From Microbacterium lacus (GTDB lineage: Bacteria > Actinomycetota > Actinomycetes > Actinomycetales > Microbacteriaceae), in contig NZ_BAAAPK010000001.1 in the NCBI RefSeq assembly GCF_039531105.1, forward strand, positions 2,666,001 to 2,730,000: a stretch of 64,000 bases of DNA, read 5' to 3'. The first letter of the stretch is position 1. Each line of letters begins with the position of its first letter. The position numbers and the translations under genes are program-made. This document shows, piece by piece, positions 6,716 to 15,696 of the stretch. Under the pieces are notes generated by a model. The model had not been told where the DNA came from. It searched no databases and saw nothing but the letters and a program-made list of their open reading frames with translations.

Positions 6716-9232
6716 TCAGCCGGCGCGCAGCCGGCCCAGACGCGCGCGGTCGTTGCGGATGAGCGCGATCGTGATCGGCACGATCGCGGCGAACAGGACG
6801 AAGGCGCCCTGGATCCAGTACTGCCACGACAATCCCACCGAAAGGAAGGAGAGCGCGCTGGTCACAGTCTGCAGAAGGATTCCCGCAGCGGCGACGGCGA
6901 GCGCGGAGCCGGACCCCCCGAAGATGCTGGCTCCGGCGATCACGACCGCCGTCACCGAGGTCAGGGTCAGCGCCTGCGCGGCGTTCGCGTCGCCGATCCC
7001 CGACCGGGAGTAGACGACGAGGCCGGCCATCGCCGCCAGCACCCCGGCGGTGATCGCCGCGTACAGGCGGGTCGCGGGCACCCGCACACCCATGCGATTC
7101 GCCTTGACCGGATCCGAACCGGCGGCGCGCAGCCCGCGCCCGGGGCCGGTCCGCTGGATCACGAACCACAGCGCGACGGCGACCGCGACGGCGATCGCGA
7201 GCACGATCGGGATGCCGGCCACAGCGAGACCGAGGGTCGTCAGCAGACCGCCGTCGGCGGATCCGCCGGGGAAGGGCCGGAGGACCTGCGCGATGCCGAG
7301 GACGGCGATCGAGGTGACGAGCGTGGCGATCACGGGCGGCAGGCTCAGTCGGGTCACGAGCAGACCGTTCACGAGACCCACCAGTGCGCCGGCGAGCAGG
7401 GCCAGCAACGCGCCGAGCGCGAAGAAGCCGATGTCCTGCTGCGCGAAGAACGACACGATCACCGCGGAGAGCGCGACGACCGAGCCCACGCTGAGGTCGA
7501 TGCCGCCCGTGATCACGACCACCAGCTGCGCGAGCCCCACGAGGATGAGCACAGCGGACGCCGCCAGAAGCTGACTGATGCTCAACGGGCTGAGGAAGGC
7601 CGAGGAGACGAAGGACGCGACGATCGACAGAGCGACGGCGAGCCCCAGGAGGATCGCCGCCTGACCTTCGCCGGCGAGGGGAGAACGCCGTCGCCGACGT
7701 GCAACCTTCGCGACATCGACGTTCGCCGTCTCGTGCGAGAGCACCGCGGCGCCGGTGATCGCGCGCTCGTCGACCTCGTCGCCGCTCAGGCTGGCCTGGA
7801 CGCGGCCGCGGGAGAACACGACGACGCGGTCGCACAGTCCCTCGAGTTCGACGGCGTCGGTGGAGAGCACCACGACCGCGACGCCCGACGCCGCCATGTC
7901 GCGGAGGAACGCGTAGATCTCGACGCGCGCCCCGGCATCGACACCCTGCGTCGGATCCTCGACGAGCAGCACGCGCGGATTGCCGAGGCGCCCCCGAGCG
8001 AGCAGCACCTTCTGCTGGCTTCCCCCCGACAGGGCGCTCACGGGCACCTCGAGGTGCGGCGTCTTGACGGCGAGCCCGGCGATGCCCTCGCGGGTCAGCG
8101 CGTACTCGCGGCGGCGGTTGACGAATCCGAACGGCATCGCGAGCGAGAGCGCCGGAGCGACCGTGTTCTCACGGATCGACATCTTTCCGAACATGGCCTC
8201 GCCGAGCCGGTCCCCCGGGAGGAAGGCGATGCCGGAGTTCGAGGCGGCGCGCAGCGACCGCACAGAGATCTCCTCGCCACCGATCAGCACCTTTCCGCCG
8301 GTGGCCCCGCTGCCCGCGATGCCGCGAAGCACCGCGCGCTGGCCGTTGCCCTCGACGCCGGCCAGACCGATGATCTGGCCGGGGTGAGCGGCGAACGAGA
8401 CGCGTTCGTAGCCCGGACCGGTCAGCTCCAGCACCTCGAGGGCGGGGACCGTTCCCGCTTTCGGCAGGGGTGCCTTGTCGGGGAACGTCGTCTCCAGGGA
8501 CCTGCCGATGATGAGCTCGACGATCTGGTCGGCGGTGAAGTCCGCGACCTGTCCGCGGCCGACGACCCGGCCGTCCCGCAGGACGCTCAGATCGGAGGCG
8601 ATCTCGATCACCTCGGGGATGCGGTGGGTGATGTAGATGATCGCGACGCCGCGCTCGACCAGTGCGTGCACCTGGTCGAACAGCCAGGCCGTCTCTTCGG
8701 GCCCGAGCGCCTCGGTGGGTTCGTCCAGGACGAGCACGCTCGGATCCGATGCCAGTGCCGCCGCGATCTCGACCAGGTGGGCCTCCCGAAGGGAGAGCGA
8801 GGAGACGACCGCATTGGGGTCGATCTGCAGCTGGAGCGCTGCGAAATGGTCGGCCAGCCAGGAGCTCGCCGTCCGTCGCGAGGGGCGCTTCGAATCCGGC
8901 AGAAGCAGCATCACCGCATCCACGACGCTGAGGGACGGCGCGAGGGCGGGAGTCTGGTAGACGATCGCGAGGCCCGCTTCGCGGGCTTCGCGGGGCTGGA
9001 TGCGGTCGTACGACCGCCCGCCGAGGCCGATGATGCCGGCATCCGGCACCACCGACCCGGCGGCGATCCCCACGAGGGTCGACTTTCCCGCGCCGTTCTC
9101 ACCGAGAACGGCGTGGACGCGGCCGGCGGCGACATCGACCGTGACGTCGTCCAGGGCCTTCACGCCCGGGTACGTCTTCGTGATGCCGGTCAGCGTGAGC
9201 GCCGACGTGACCGTCGTGGGAAGGGCATTCAT
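6716..9232 (-). CDS. Ribose-type ABC importer: fused tandem ATPase and permease
   Basis: 838 residues. Residues about 10-500 are an RbsA-type double ATPase: first Walker A GENGAGKST, then LVEIAAALASDP and LVLDEPTEAL; the second cassette has a degenerate Walker A (GVEGNGQRAV) but an intact signature LSGGSQQKVLLARG, as is normal for the family. Residues about 515-838 are an RbsC-type permease with many hydrophobic helices and VVITGGIDLSVGSVVALSA. The two are usually separate proteins. Together with the separate permease and lipoprotein upstream this gives one ATPase, two permeases and one binding protein. TGATG overlap with the lipoprotein stop. Substrate unknown. Confidence 0.9.
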   Translation of the reverse strand: MNALPTTVTSALTLTGITKTYPGVKALDDVTVDVAAGRVHAVLGENGAGKSTLVGIAAGSVVPDAGIIGLGGRSYDRIQPREAREAGLAIVYQTPALAPSLSVVDAVMLLLPDSKRPSRRTASSWLADHFAALQLQIDPNAVVSSLSLREAHLVEIAAALASDPSVLVLDEPTEALGPEETAWLFDQVHALVERGVAIIYITHRIPEVIEIASDLSVLRDGRVVGRGQVADFTADQIVELIIGRSLETTFPDKAPLPKAGTVPALEVLELTGPGYERVSFAAHPGQIIGLAGVEGNGQRAVLRGIAGSGATGGKVLIGGEEISVRSLRAASNSGIAFLPGDRLGEAMFGKMSIRENTVAPALSLAMPFGFVNRRREYALTREGIAGLAVKTPHLEVPVSALSGGSQQKVLLARGRLGNPRVLLVEDPTQGVDAGARVEIYAFLRDMAASGVAVVVLSTDAVELEGLCDRVVVFSRGRVQASLSGDEVDERAITGAAVLSHETANVDVAKVARRRRRSPLAGEGQAAILLGLAVALSIVASFVSSAFLSPLSISQLLAASAVLILVGLAQLVVVITGGIDLSVGSVVALSAVIVSFFAQQDIGFFALGALLALLAGALVGLVNGLLVTRLSLPPVIATLVTSIAVLGIAQVLRPFPGGSADGGLLTTLGLAVAGIPIVLAIAVAVAVALWFVIQRTGPGRGLRAAGSDPVKANRMGVRVPATRLYAAITAGVLAAMAGLVVYSRSGIGDANAAQALTLTSVTAVVIAGASIFGGSGSALAVAAAGILLQTVTSALSFLSVGLSWQYWIQGAFVLFAAIVPITIALIRNDRARLGRLRAG

Positions 9233-10425
9233 CAGCCGAACAGCTCCTTGATCTCATCGGCGGTCAGCAGCGTGGACGGGGTCGCGTCCGACGGGGCGTC
9301 GGGCAGGCACGCCTCGTCCGGGGTGATGGCTCCATCGGTCGTGCCGGTGGAGTCCTCGTAGAGCGCGAGCTCGTACAGCGACGGCTCCTGGTCGCTGCCG
9401 CCCTGGAAGGCGGCGACCGCCTTGCGCAGTGCGACGCGACCGATCCAGGTGCGCGAGGACACCGTGGACAGCTCGTAGTCGGGGTTGGCCGACTTGAGTG
9501 CGCTGAAGCCGCAGCTCAGGGAGTTGTCGTCCGTCGTGGAGATCACCGGAAGCGGCTGACCGGCGGCCTCGTACGCGCGGATGACACCCGAGGCGGATGC
9601 GCCGTAGTCGGCGATCACCGCGTCGATCGGGGTGCCCTGAGCCAGCACGCCCGCCATCGCCTGCTGCGCCTGCGCCGGGTCCCAGTTCGTGGTGATGGGC
9701 TCCTCGTTCACGAGAGTGATCTGCGGGTTCGCGTCGAAGACCTCCTTCGCGCCCTCGAACTCCTGCGTCGACACGAGCGCCCCGGCGGGTCCGCCGAAGA
9801 ACACGACGTTGCCGCCCTCGTCGCCCAGCTGGTCGACGATCCACTGCGCCTTGGACTTGCCGACGAACTGCGGGATCTGGTCGGTGTAGTCGAGGTAGTC
9901 CACACCCGCCTCCCCCTGCGGGTCGGAGGCGAAGTTGATCACAATCGAGCCCGCCTGCGTCGCCTGGCGGATCGCCGGCAGGTGCGCCTCGCCGGGCCCG
10001 GCATCCGGGATCACGAGGATGATGTCGGTGCCCTTCGCCGCCAGCGACGTGATGCCCGAGGTCGTGGCCTCGAGGTCGCCGCGGCCCGCGACGAACTCGA
10101 CGCTCGTGATCGCCGGGCACTTGGCCGCTTCGCTCTCGATCTCGGCGAGGACGGTCTTGGACCACGTGTTGGTGCCGTAGCCGTCGACCACGCCGACGGT
10201 CATGTCCTTCGCGTCGTCCGCGCACACGTCGGACATCTCGATGAACTGGTCGACCGTCCCGACGCTTCCCGCGGCGATGTCGGCCTCGAGGTTGTTCGCC
10301 GTCTCGCCGGTCCCCTCGGTGCTCGTTCCGCCCGTGCTGTTCGTCGAGGAACAGCCCGCCAGGATCAACGCGCTGAGCGCGAGCGCCGCGACGGCAGTGC
10401 GCCGCAGTGTTGCTGTGTTCTTCAT
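9232..10425 (-). CDS. ABC importer substrate-binding lipoprotein (periplasmic-binding-protein type I fold)
   Basis: 397 residues from ATG 10425, which has GGAGAG eight bases upstream. A lipoprotein signal peptide ends in LILAGC (Cys 25), followed by a Ser/Thr/Gly-rich linker. The mature domain has the two-lobe pattern of ribose-type binding proteins: MTVGVVDGYGTNTW, KGTDIILVIPDAG, NVVFFGGPAG, VIADYGASASGVIRAYEAAG, VISTTDDNS. It should capture the solute outside the membrane and deliver it to the two permease domains encoded by its neighbours. Ligand residues cannot be inferred by eye. Confidence 0.9.
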   Translation of the reverse strand: MKNTATLRRTAVAALALSALILAGCSSTNSTGGTSTEGTGETANNLEADIAAGSVGTVDQFIEMSDVCADDAKDMTVGVVDGYGTNTWSKTVLAEIESEAAKCPAITSVEFVAGRGDLEATTSGITSLAAKGTDIILVIPDAGPGEAHLPAIRQATQAGSIVINFASDPQGEAGVDYLDYTDQIPQFVGKSKAQWIVDQLGDEGGNVVFFGGPAGALVSTQEFEGAKEVFDANPQITLVNEEPITTNWDPAQAQQAMAGVLAQGTPIDAVIADYGASASGVIRAYEAAGQPLPVISTTDDNSLSCGFSALKSANPDYELSTVSSRTWIGRVALRKAVAAFQGGSDQEPSLYELALYEDSTGTTDGAITPDEACLPDAPSDATPSTLLTADEIKELFG

Positions 10426-10475
10426 TGACAACTCTCCTTCGAGTTCTGTGTGTTGTGTGAGAGTCCGGCTAGGGA

Positions 10476-11519
10476 TCACTCGGGTGCGGGGGTCCCTGCC
10501 CCCGTTCGTCCGCGCACCAAGCCACGGATGCGCGACGTTGTTCCGCCCAGCTGCAGCTGCGCGACGATTCCGACGCCGATGATGAGCGCCTGGACGATGT
10601 TCTGCACGGCCGTGGCCTGCGTGAAGGTCTGCACGAGCTGGCTGAGCTGAGCCAGGAACAGCGCTCCCAGCGCGGTGCCCACGATGCTGCCGCGTCCGCC
10701 GGTGAGGGCGGTTCCACCGAGCACCACCGCCGCGATCGAGGGCAGCAGGTAGTCATCGCCCGCGGTCAGCGTCGGATTGCGCAGGAGACCGGCGAGGAGG
10801 ATTCCGCCCACTGCGGCGAGCGCACTGGAGAGGACGTAGGCCGCGATCGTGTAGCCGCGGGTCCCGATCCCGATGTTGGCCGCGCTGCGCGGGTTCTCGC
10901 CCACGAGCTCGAATCGCCGCCCCGCGCGCGTCATCTTGACCACGACATGGGTGAGGACCACCAGCGCGACGGCGAAGTAGACGAGAACCGGGATGCCGAA
11001 CCACCGTCCCAGCGCGAACTGGCTGAGCGCCTCGGGGCTCTGCCCTGCGAACCCGCCGGAGAGCGCCTGGACGGTGCCGACCATGAGCGCATTCATCGCG
11101 ATCGTCACCACGAGCGGCGGCAGCGCGAACAGGGTGATCACCAGACCGCTGAGCAGCCCGAAGAGCGCGGTTCCGACGACCGCGACCAGGATCGCGACCG
11201 GCAGTCCGAGCGCATCCTCCGCGCCGAACCGCGCGACGATGAGGGCACCGAGAGTGACGGCTCCGGGGATCGAGAGGTCGAGCCCGCCTTGCTGGATCAC
11301 GAGGGTCTGCCCGATCGCGACGATCGCCATGAGAGCGGCGAACGGCAGCATGGAAACGATCGCGGTGGGACCGATGCTCCCGGGCGCGATGAGAGGGCTG
11401 ACGAGGAACAGCGCGAGCACAGCGATGAATGCGCGCGATCCGGGCCAGGACAGCACCATCGGTACGATCGGCGCGTGGTCGAGTGGACCCCGCCGCTGCG
11501 CGGTCGGCGTGGAGGTCAT
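10476..11519 (-). CDS. Ribose-type ABC importer permease
   Basis: 347 residues, about 8-10 hydrophobic segments. It has the family motif QTLVIQQGGLDLSIPGAVTL and the EAA-like loop RRFELVGENPRSAANIGI characteristic of RbsC/BPD_transp_2 permeases. It forms the transmembrane path with the permease half of the fused ATPase-permease encoded downstream. The start overlaps the amidohydrolase stop (ATGA), and a 50-nt gap separates it from the binding-protein gene. Confidence 0.9.
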   Translation of the reverse strand: MTSTPTAQRRGPLDHAPIVPMVLSWPGSRAFIAVLALFLVSPLIAPGSIGPTAIVSMLPFAALMAIVAIGQTLVIQQGGLDLSIPGAVTLGALIVARFGAEDALGLPVAILVAVVGTALFGLLSGLVITLFALPPLVVTIAMNALMVGTVQALSGGFAGQSPEALSQFALGRWFGIPVLVYFAVALVVLTHVVVKMTRAGRRFELVGENPRSAANIGIGTRGYTIAAYVLSSALAAVGGILLAGLLRNPTLTAGDDYLLPSIAAVVLGGTALTGGRGSIVGTALGALFLAQLSQLVQTFTQATAVQNIVQALIIGVGIVAQLQLGGTTSRIRGLVRGRTGAGTPAPE

Positions 11520-12898
11520 GAGGTCGCCAGCACGGGGTGCCATGTGCCGTCGACCCGCGCTTCGGGCATCTGCCCGAGGAGGTAGTCGCGCGACGCCGCA
11601 GCGTCCGCCTTGATCTTGGCCAGGTCGACCCCGACGAGCTTGCCGTCGCGCTTGACGCGGACGCCTTGGACGAAGACGTCGCGGACCAGGCCCGGGTGTG
11701 CGGAGTACACGAGGCTGCCGAGCGGGTTGTTCAGCGGCGTCAGGGCGAGCGATTGGTCGTCGAGCACCACGATGTCGGCGGCCTTGCCCACTTCGAGCGA
11801 ACCCGTGCGCGAACCGAGACCCGCCGCGTTCGCACCGTCGATCGTCGCGAAGCGGACGACATCGGCGCACGTGAGGCTGATCCGCTCCAGCACCTCGCCG
11901 GTGTCGACGCTGGGTGCGTTGTCCAGGGCGCGCTGCATGCCGATCGCGGTGCGCATCGTCGCGAACATGTCGCCGCCGTTCGAGCTGCACACGTCGATCG
12001 AGAATGTCGGACGGATGCCGGCGCGCAGGAGTCTGCCGGTCGCCGGGAACCCGTGTCCCATCTGCATCTCGACATCGGGCGCGACAGACGCGGTGCCGCC
12101 GCTGTCGGCGATCATCTTCAGCTCGTCATCGCCGAGCGTGCAGCAGTGGACGTACGTCGTGCGGTCCGAGAGCAGCCCGTCCTCGGCGAGCTTGCGGATC
12201 GGACCCGACTTGCCCCAGTATCCGTCACCGACGTGGACCGTGACCCGGAGGTCCAGGTCGTGGGCCAGCGCGAAGTCGGTGCGGTTGACCTCCGGGGTCG
12301 TGAACTGCGGTCCGCGCAGGGCGAGCGCCATCGTCACGAGCTGGTCGTCCGAGGTGAAGTACTGGTCGCGCACGCGCCGGGCGTCTTCCGGATGCGGATT
12401 GGCCGAAGGCAGGACGCCCCACTGCTCGGCTCCCCCGCCGTGGGCGAAGACCGCGCGCATCCCGGTGTCCTGGAGCGCCGCGATCGCCGCGTCGGCGTGA
12501 TCTGGAGTGGCGAGATTGTGCGACCAGTCCACGAGCGTCGTGATGCCGGAATCGAGTGCTTCCAGCGCGCCCAGATGATTGCCGATGTAGGTGTCCTCGG
12601 GGCGGAAGTGCTTGCTCAGGCCGGTGTGGAGCCCCGCGAGGTATTCGGTGAGCGACCAGTCCGACGCCATGTTCCGCACGATCGACTGCCACGTGTGACG
12701 ATGCGTGTCGACGAAGCCCGGGTGCACGATGCGCCCGGCCACGTCCACGACGTCCGCGCCGGTGGGATCGAGGTCGACTCCGATCGCCTCGATCGTGCCG
12801 TCGGCCGCGATCATGATGTCCGTCTCCGACAGGACCTCGCCCGGCTGTGCCGCCGTGATCACCGTGCCGCCACGGAGGAGGGTGCGCGTACCGCCCAT
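11516..12898 (-). CDS. Amidohydrolase (MtaD/TRZ-ATZ-like), paralogue 1, first gene of the import operon
   Basis: 460 residues. An N-terminal beta-sandwich leads to the metal motif VDTHRHTWQ (H66, H68); further ligands are the His in VTVHVGDG and YVHCC and the Asp in SIDVCSSNGGD. In deaminases of this subtype the strand-5 His is followed by xxE; here it reads HVGDG, so the catalytic Glu is missing. Hydrolysis of an amide, ring C-N bond or other leaving group is therefore open. The C-terminal part GSLEVGKAADIVVLD is typical. AAGGAG lies 11 nt before ATG 12898. It opens the operon that carries the ABC importer and three downstream enzymes. Confidence 0.87.
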   Translation of the reverse strand: MGGTRTLLRGGTVITAAQPGEVLSETDIMIAADGTIEAIGVDLDPTGADVVDVAGRIVHPGFVDTHRHTWQSIVRNMASDWSLTEYLAGLHTGLSKHFRPEDTYIGNHLGALEALDSGITTLVDWSHNLATPDHADAAIAALQDTGMRAVFAHGGGAEQWGVLPSANPHPEDARRVRDQYFTSDDQLVTMALALRGPQFTTPEVNRTDFALAHDLDLRVTVHVGDGYWGKSGPIRKLAEDGLLSDRTTYVHCCTLGDDELKMIADSGGTASVAPDVEMQMGHGFPATGRLLRAGIRPTFSIDVCSSNGGDMFATMRTAIGMQRALDNAPSVDTGEVLERISLTCADVVRFATIDGANAAGLGSRTGSLEVGKAADIVVLDDQSLALTPLNNPLGSLVYSAHPGLVRDVFVQGVRVKRDGKLVGVDLAKIKADAAASRDYLLGQMPEARVDGTWHPVLATS

Positions 12899-12959
12899 GT
12901 GTTCGTCGACTCCTTTGTCAGCGGGCGTCACGTCGCGGACGCCCGTTCGATGTGTGTTG

Positions 12960-12988
12960 ATCCTAGAAAGTGTGACTGTACGCGTCAA
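12960..12988 (-). promoter_or_regulatory. Sigma70 promoter of the seven-gene import/catabolism operon
   Basis: On the minus strand TTGACG (12988-12983), a 17-nt spacer and TAGGAT (12965-12960) make a near-consensus promoter. Transcription would start near 12953, leaving a leader of about 55 nt before the amidohydrolase ATG at 12898. Confidence 0.6.
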
Positions 12989-13010
12989 GTATTTGTTATC
13001 ACTTTGACGC
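12982..13010. promoter_or_regulatory. Inverted repeat overlapping the -35 box (operator candidate)
   Basis: GCGTCAA (12982-12988) and TTGACGC (13004-13010) are perfect 7-bp arms around an AT-rich 15-nt centre. One arm contains the -35 hexamer of the operon promoter, so a protein bound here would block or recruit RNA polymerase. The cognate regulator is not evident; the site does not resemble the 21-bp motif at 14572 and 15697. Confidence 0.4.
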
Positions 13011-13062
13011 CGAATCTCGACGACCCGTGCAGCGAGACTGCAGCTAGGAGCCGATGACCGCC

Positions 13063-14496
13063 CTAGGCGCGCTCGCGATACAGGGGGATGTCGATCGGCG
13101 GCTGCGGAATGAAGCCACCGTGGTCGTGCATCTGGCCGTACAGGTGGTCGTGGGATTCCTCGAGCAGCCGGACGGCTGCGCGGTCGTCCACGCCGGCCAG
13201 GCGCCCGTTCCGCTTGACGATCGATCCGTCCACGAGCACGGTGTGCACGCAGCCTGCGTTTCCCTGTGAGATGAGCGCACCGGTGGGATCCTGGCGGTTC
13301 CACCCGGCCTGACTCACACCGCTCATGTCCACGAGGACGATGTCCGCGCGCTTGCCGACCGTGAGCGAGCCGACGAGATGATCGACCCCGGCCGCCCGTG
13401 CGCCGTTGATCGTCGCCCAGCGCAGGGCGTCCCGCGTGGACCACGCCATCACCTGAGGTGCGCGCCACTGCGCATACTCGGGCTCGTCGGCGCGGTAGCG
13501 CGATGCCTGGAGGACGAGGCGCGCGTGGGAGAGCATGTCACCGCTGTTGCCGCTCACGCAGTCGATCCCGAGGCTGGGGCCGGGGGTGTGGCGCGTGGTT
13601 TCGGAGATCGCGGGGTAGCCCATGCCCATCTGCATCTCGGTCTCCGCGCACACGGACACCGTCACGCCGGTCCCCTCCAGCAGCTCCCATTCGTGAGCGG
13701 TGTTGAACGTGCAGTGCACGAGGAGGAGATCGTCCGCGAGCAGGCGCTCGCGGTGCAGCACCTCCACGTCTTCGAAGAGCTGACGGACCATCACCTGGTT
13801 CGCGTGCATCGTGATGCGCGCACCGAGTTCGCGCGCGAGCGCGAATTCGCGCGCGACGTCCGCAGCCGGTGCGATCGCGAGCTCCTGCGGGGCGATGCCG
13901 AACCGCAGAAGCTGGTCGTCACTCGCGAAATACGCGTCACGGATCTCCCGCGCGAGCTGCGCGCGGGTGTGCAGGGCGGCGGGATCGCCGCCGTCGCGGG
14001 CCCCGCCGCGCGACTGACTCCACGTGTTCGTGAGGATCGGCGTGAGACCGTGGGCATACAGGGCACGGATGCCGGCATCCCGCAGCCCGCCGACGGCGGC
14101 GTGCGCGCAATCGGGGTCGAGGATGTTGTGGCAGTAGTCCACGAGGGTGGTCACTCCGCTGTTCAGCGCATCCAGGGCCCCCACGTAGTTGCCCGCATAC
14201 ATGTCCTCAGGACGGTACCGCGGCGCCATCTGCAGGCGGATGCCGCGCAGGTAGTCGGGGATGTTGCCGTCCGCGAGGATGCCGCGCAGCGCCGTCTGCC
14301 ACGTGTGCCGGTGCGTGTCCACCATTCCGGGCATGGCGATCATCCCGGACCCGTCGATCACCTCGTCGACGTCGGCGGAGATGTCCGGCGCGATCGCCGC
14401 GATCAGCGCACCGTCGATCAGGATGTCGGTCCGCTCGAGATCTCCGAGGGAGTCATCGACGGTCGCGGCGGCCACGCCGCGGATGAGAATACGCAT
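13063..14496 (-). CDS. Amidohydrolase (MtaD/TRZ-ATZ-like), paralogue 2
   Basis: 477 residues. The metal motif VDTHRHTWQTALRG (H62, H64) is nearly the same as in the other two amidohydrolases of the window. Further ligands: His in ITMHANQ and LLVHCTF, Asp in LGIDCVSGNSGD. The strand-5 His lacks the following xxE of deaminases (HANQ). The end GSLTVGKRADIVLVDMSG is the usual closing beta-sandwich. AAGGAG is well spaced before ATG 14496. The gene stands alone and is divergent from a ketopantoate-reductase-like gene, the same layout as the pair at 17938-20565. It probably acts on the same or a related compound as paralogue 1. Confidence 0.87.
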   Translation of the reverse strand: MRILIRGVAAATVDDSLGDLERTDILIDGALIAAIAPDISADVDEVIDGSGMIAMPGMVDTHRHTWQTALRGILADGNIPDYLRGIRLQMAPRYRPEDMYAGNYVGALDALNSGVTTLVDYCHNILDPDCAHAAVGGLRDAGIRALYAHGLTPILTNTWSQSRGGARDGGDPAALHTRAQLAREIRDAYFASDDQLLRFGIAPQELAIAPAADVAREFALARELGARITMHANQVMVRQLFEDVEVLHRERLLADDLLLVHCTFNTAHEWELLEGTGVTVSVCAETEMQMGMGYPAISETTRHTPGPSLGIDCVSGNSGDMLSHARLVLQASRYRADEPEYAQWRAPQVMAWSTRDALRWATINGARAAGVDHLVGSLTVGKRADIVLVDMSGVSQAGWNRQDPTGALISQGNAGCVHTVLVDGSIVKRNGRLAGVDDRAAVRLLEESHDHLYGQMHDHGGFIPQPPIDIPLYRERA

Positions 14497-14537
14497 ACCG
14501 CTCCTTCACGTGTGCGTCCGGGCTTCCACCCGTCACT

Positions 14538-14560
14538 CTGGACTGAACACATTTGTCCAG
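14538..14560. promoter_or_regulatory. Short inverted repeat in the divergent promoter region
   Basis: CTGGAC (14538-14543) and GTCCAG (14555-14560) are perfect 6-bp arms with 11 nt between. It lies between the amidohydrolase 2 start and the 21-bp motif at 14572, in the leader of the minus-strand transcript. It could be an operator or an RNA hairpin; arms this short also arise by chance. Confidence 0.25.
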
Positions 14561-14570
14561 CACCGCCTCT

Positions 14571-14599
14571 TGTGTACAGTGAAAGCGCACACTTTGCAA
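14571..14599 (-). promoter_or_regulatory. Probable promoter of amidohydrolase 2
   Basis: Minus strand TTGCAA (14599-14594), 17-nt spacer, TACACA (14576-14571). The 21-bp operator candidate at 14572-14592 covers the spacer and most of the -10 box, so binding there would control this promoter. No equally clear plus-strand promoter for the divergent gene was found. Confidence 0.4.
14572..14592. promoter_or_regulatory. 21-bp operator candidate, copy 1 (GTGTACAG-N5-GCGCACAC)
   Basis: This 21-bp near-palindrome matches the copy at 15697-15717 in 16 of 21 positions: GTGTACAG and GCG-ACAC are shared and differences fall in the 5-nt centre plus one arm position. Here it lies between divergent amidohydrolase 2 and the ketopantoate-reductase-like gene. 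The second copy precedes the XRE-cupin gene, which makes that regulator the likely binder. Confidence 0.5.
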
Positions 14600-14621
14600 T
14601 CCTGTGTCAAGGAGGACACCG

Positions 14622-15668
14622 ATGGACAGACCGGGCGACGAGCTGAAGATCGCGATACTGGGCTCCGGTGCTCAGGGGGCCGGCATCGGCACGAGCATGC
14701 TGCGGGCGGGACTGGATGTGACGTTCATCGAGCAGTGGCCCGCACACGTGGAGGCCATGAGGGCCCGCGGCATCGAAGTGCGCCTCCCCACCGAGACCTT
14801 GATCACCCCGGTGCGCGCCGTGCACCTGTGCGAGGTGGCGACGCTGCGCTCGAGGTTCGACATCGTCTTCGTGGCCGTCAAGGCCTACGACACGCGGTGG
14901 GCTTGCGAGCTGATCGCGCCGTATGTCGCCGAGGACGGACTCGTGGTCGGTCTGCAGAACGGCATGTCGCAGGACGACATCGCCGCCGCGGTCGGTCCCC
15001 ACCGCGCGATGGGCGCCGTCATCGAGATGGCCTCGAACATGTTCGAACCCGGCATCGTGACACGGCAGACGCCGGTGAGCGGGTCGTGGTTCGCCGTCGG
15101 CGCGGTCGACGATGCGGCGCGTGGCCGGGAGGCGGAGGTGCAGCGGGTTCTCTCGCACGCGGGAACCGTCGCGATCACCGACGACATCCGCTCGGCGAAG
15201 TGGATGAAGCTCGTCGCGAACGCCGGCGAACTCGTCCCCTCCGCGATCCTGGACGCCGCGCTCGCGGATGCCGTCCTCCTCCCCGGAGTGCACGAGTTCA
15301 TGGTCGAGTGCGGCAAGGAAGCTGCGCGCGCTGCGCTCGCGGACGGCTCCCACCTCGTGCCGATCTTCGGCCTGGACGCCGAGCACGTCACGGAGCCCGA
15401 CCAGTACGCGCAGGATCTGTTGGGCAAAGTGCTCTCGAGCTACTCCCTGCCGGATACGAAGACCACCGTGCTGCACGACTGGATGAAGTCACGGCATGCC
15501 GAGTACGCCGAGGTGAACGGTCTCGTGGTGGACGTCCTGGAGCGGGCGGGCGCCGCCGCCCCGTTCAACGCGCACGTCGTGGCACTCGCCCGTGCGATCG
15601 AGGACGGACGACTGCCGCGCGGGGCAGCCAACCGGGAGCTCCTCCTCGATGTCGGCGCCCGGATCTGA
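14622..15668 (+). CDS. Ketopantoate reductase (PanE/ApbA) family protein, paralogue 1
   Basis: 348 residues. The N-terminal Rossmann site is IAILGSGAQGAGIGTSM. Family residues follow: VAVKAYDTRW, GLQNGM, the lysine region SAKWMKLVANAGE, and the C-terminal EYAEVNGLVVD that holds the conserved Glu and Asn-Gly. It is longer than E. coli PanE (303 residues) and paired with an amidohydrolase, so reduction or oxidation of a 2-oxo/2-hydroxy acid in catabolism is more likely than pantothenate synthesis. AAGGAGG lies 6 nt before ATG 14622. It is clearly paralogous to the protein at 19546-20565 (shared EQWPAHVEA, KAYDTRW, SAKWMKLV). Confidence 0.87.
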   Translation: MDRPGDELKIAILGSGAQGAGIGTSMLRAGLDVTFIEQWPAHVEAMRARGIEVRLPTETLITPVRAVHLCEVATLRSRFDIVFVAVKAYDTRWACELIAPYVAEDGLVVGLQNGMSQDDIAAAVGPHRAMGAVIEMASNMFEPGIVTRQTPVSGSWFAVGAVDDAARGREAEVQRVLSHAGTVAITDDIRSAKWMKLVANAGELVPSAILDAALADAVLLPGVHEFMVECGKEAARAALADGSHLVPIFGLDAEHVTEPDQYAQDLLGKVLSSYSLPDTKTTVLHDWMKSRHAEYAEVNGLVVDVLERAGAAAPFNAHVVALARAIEDGRLPRGAANRELLLDVGARI

Positions 15669-15696
15669 GGCACCCGCACGCGGGCCCCGGTCGGTC

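Noticed and set aside
14622..15668. Calling the two PanE-like genes panE of pantothenate synthesis
   Set aside because: Both are longer than PanE, paralogous, and sit beside amidohydrolases; a catabolic role is more likely.
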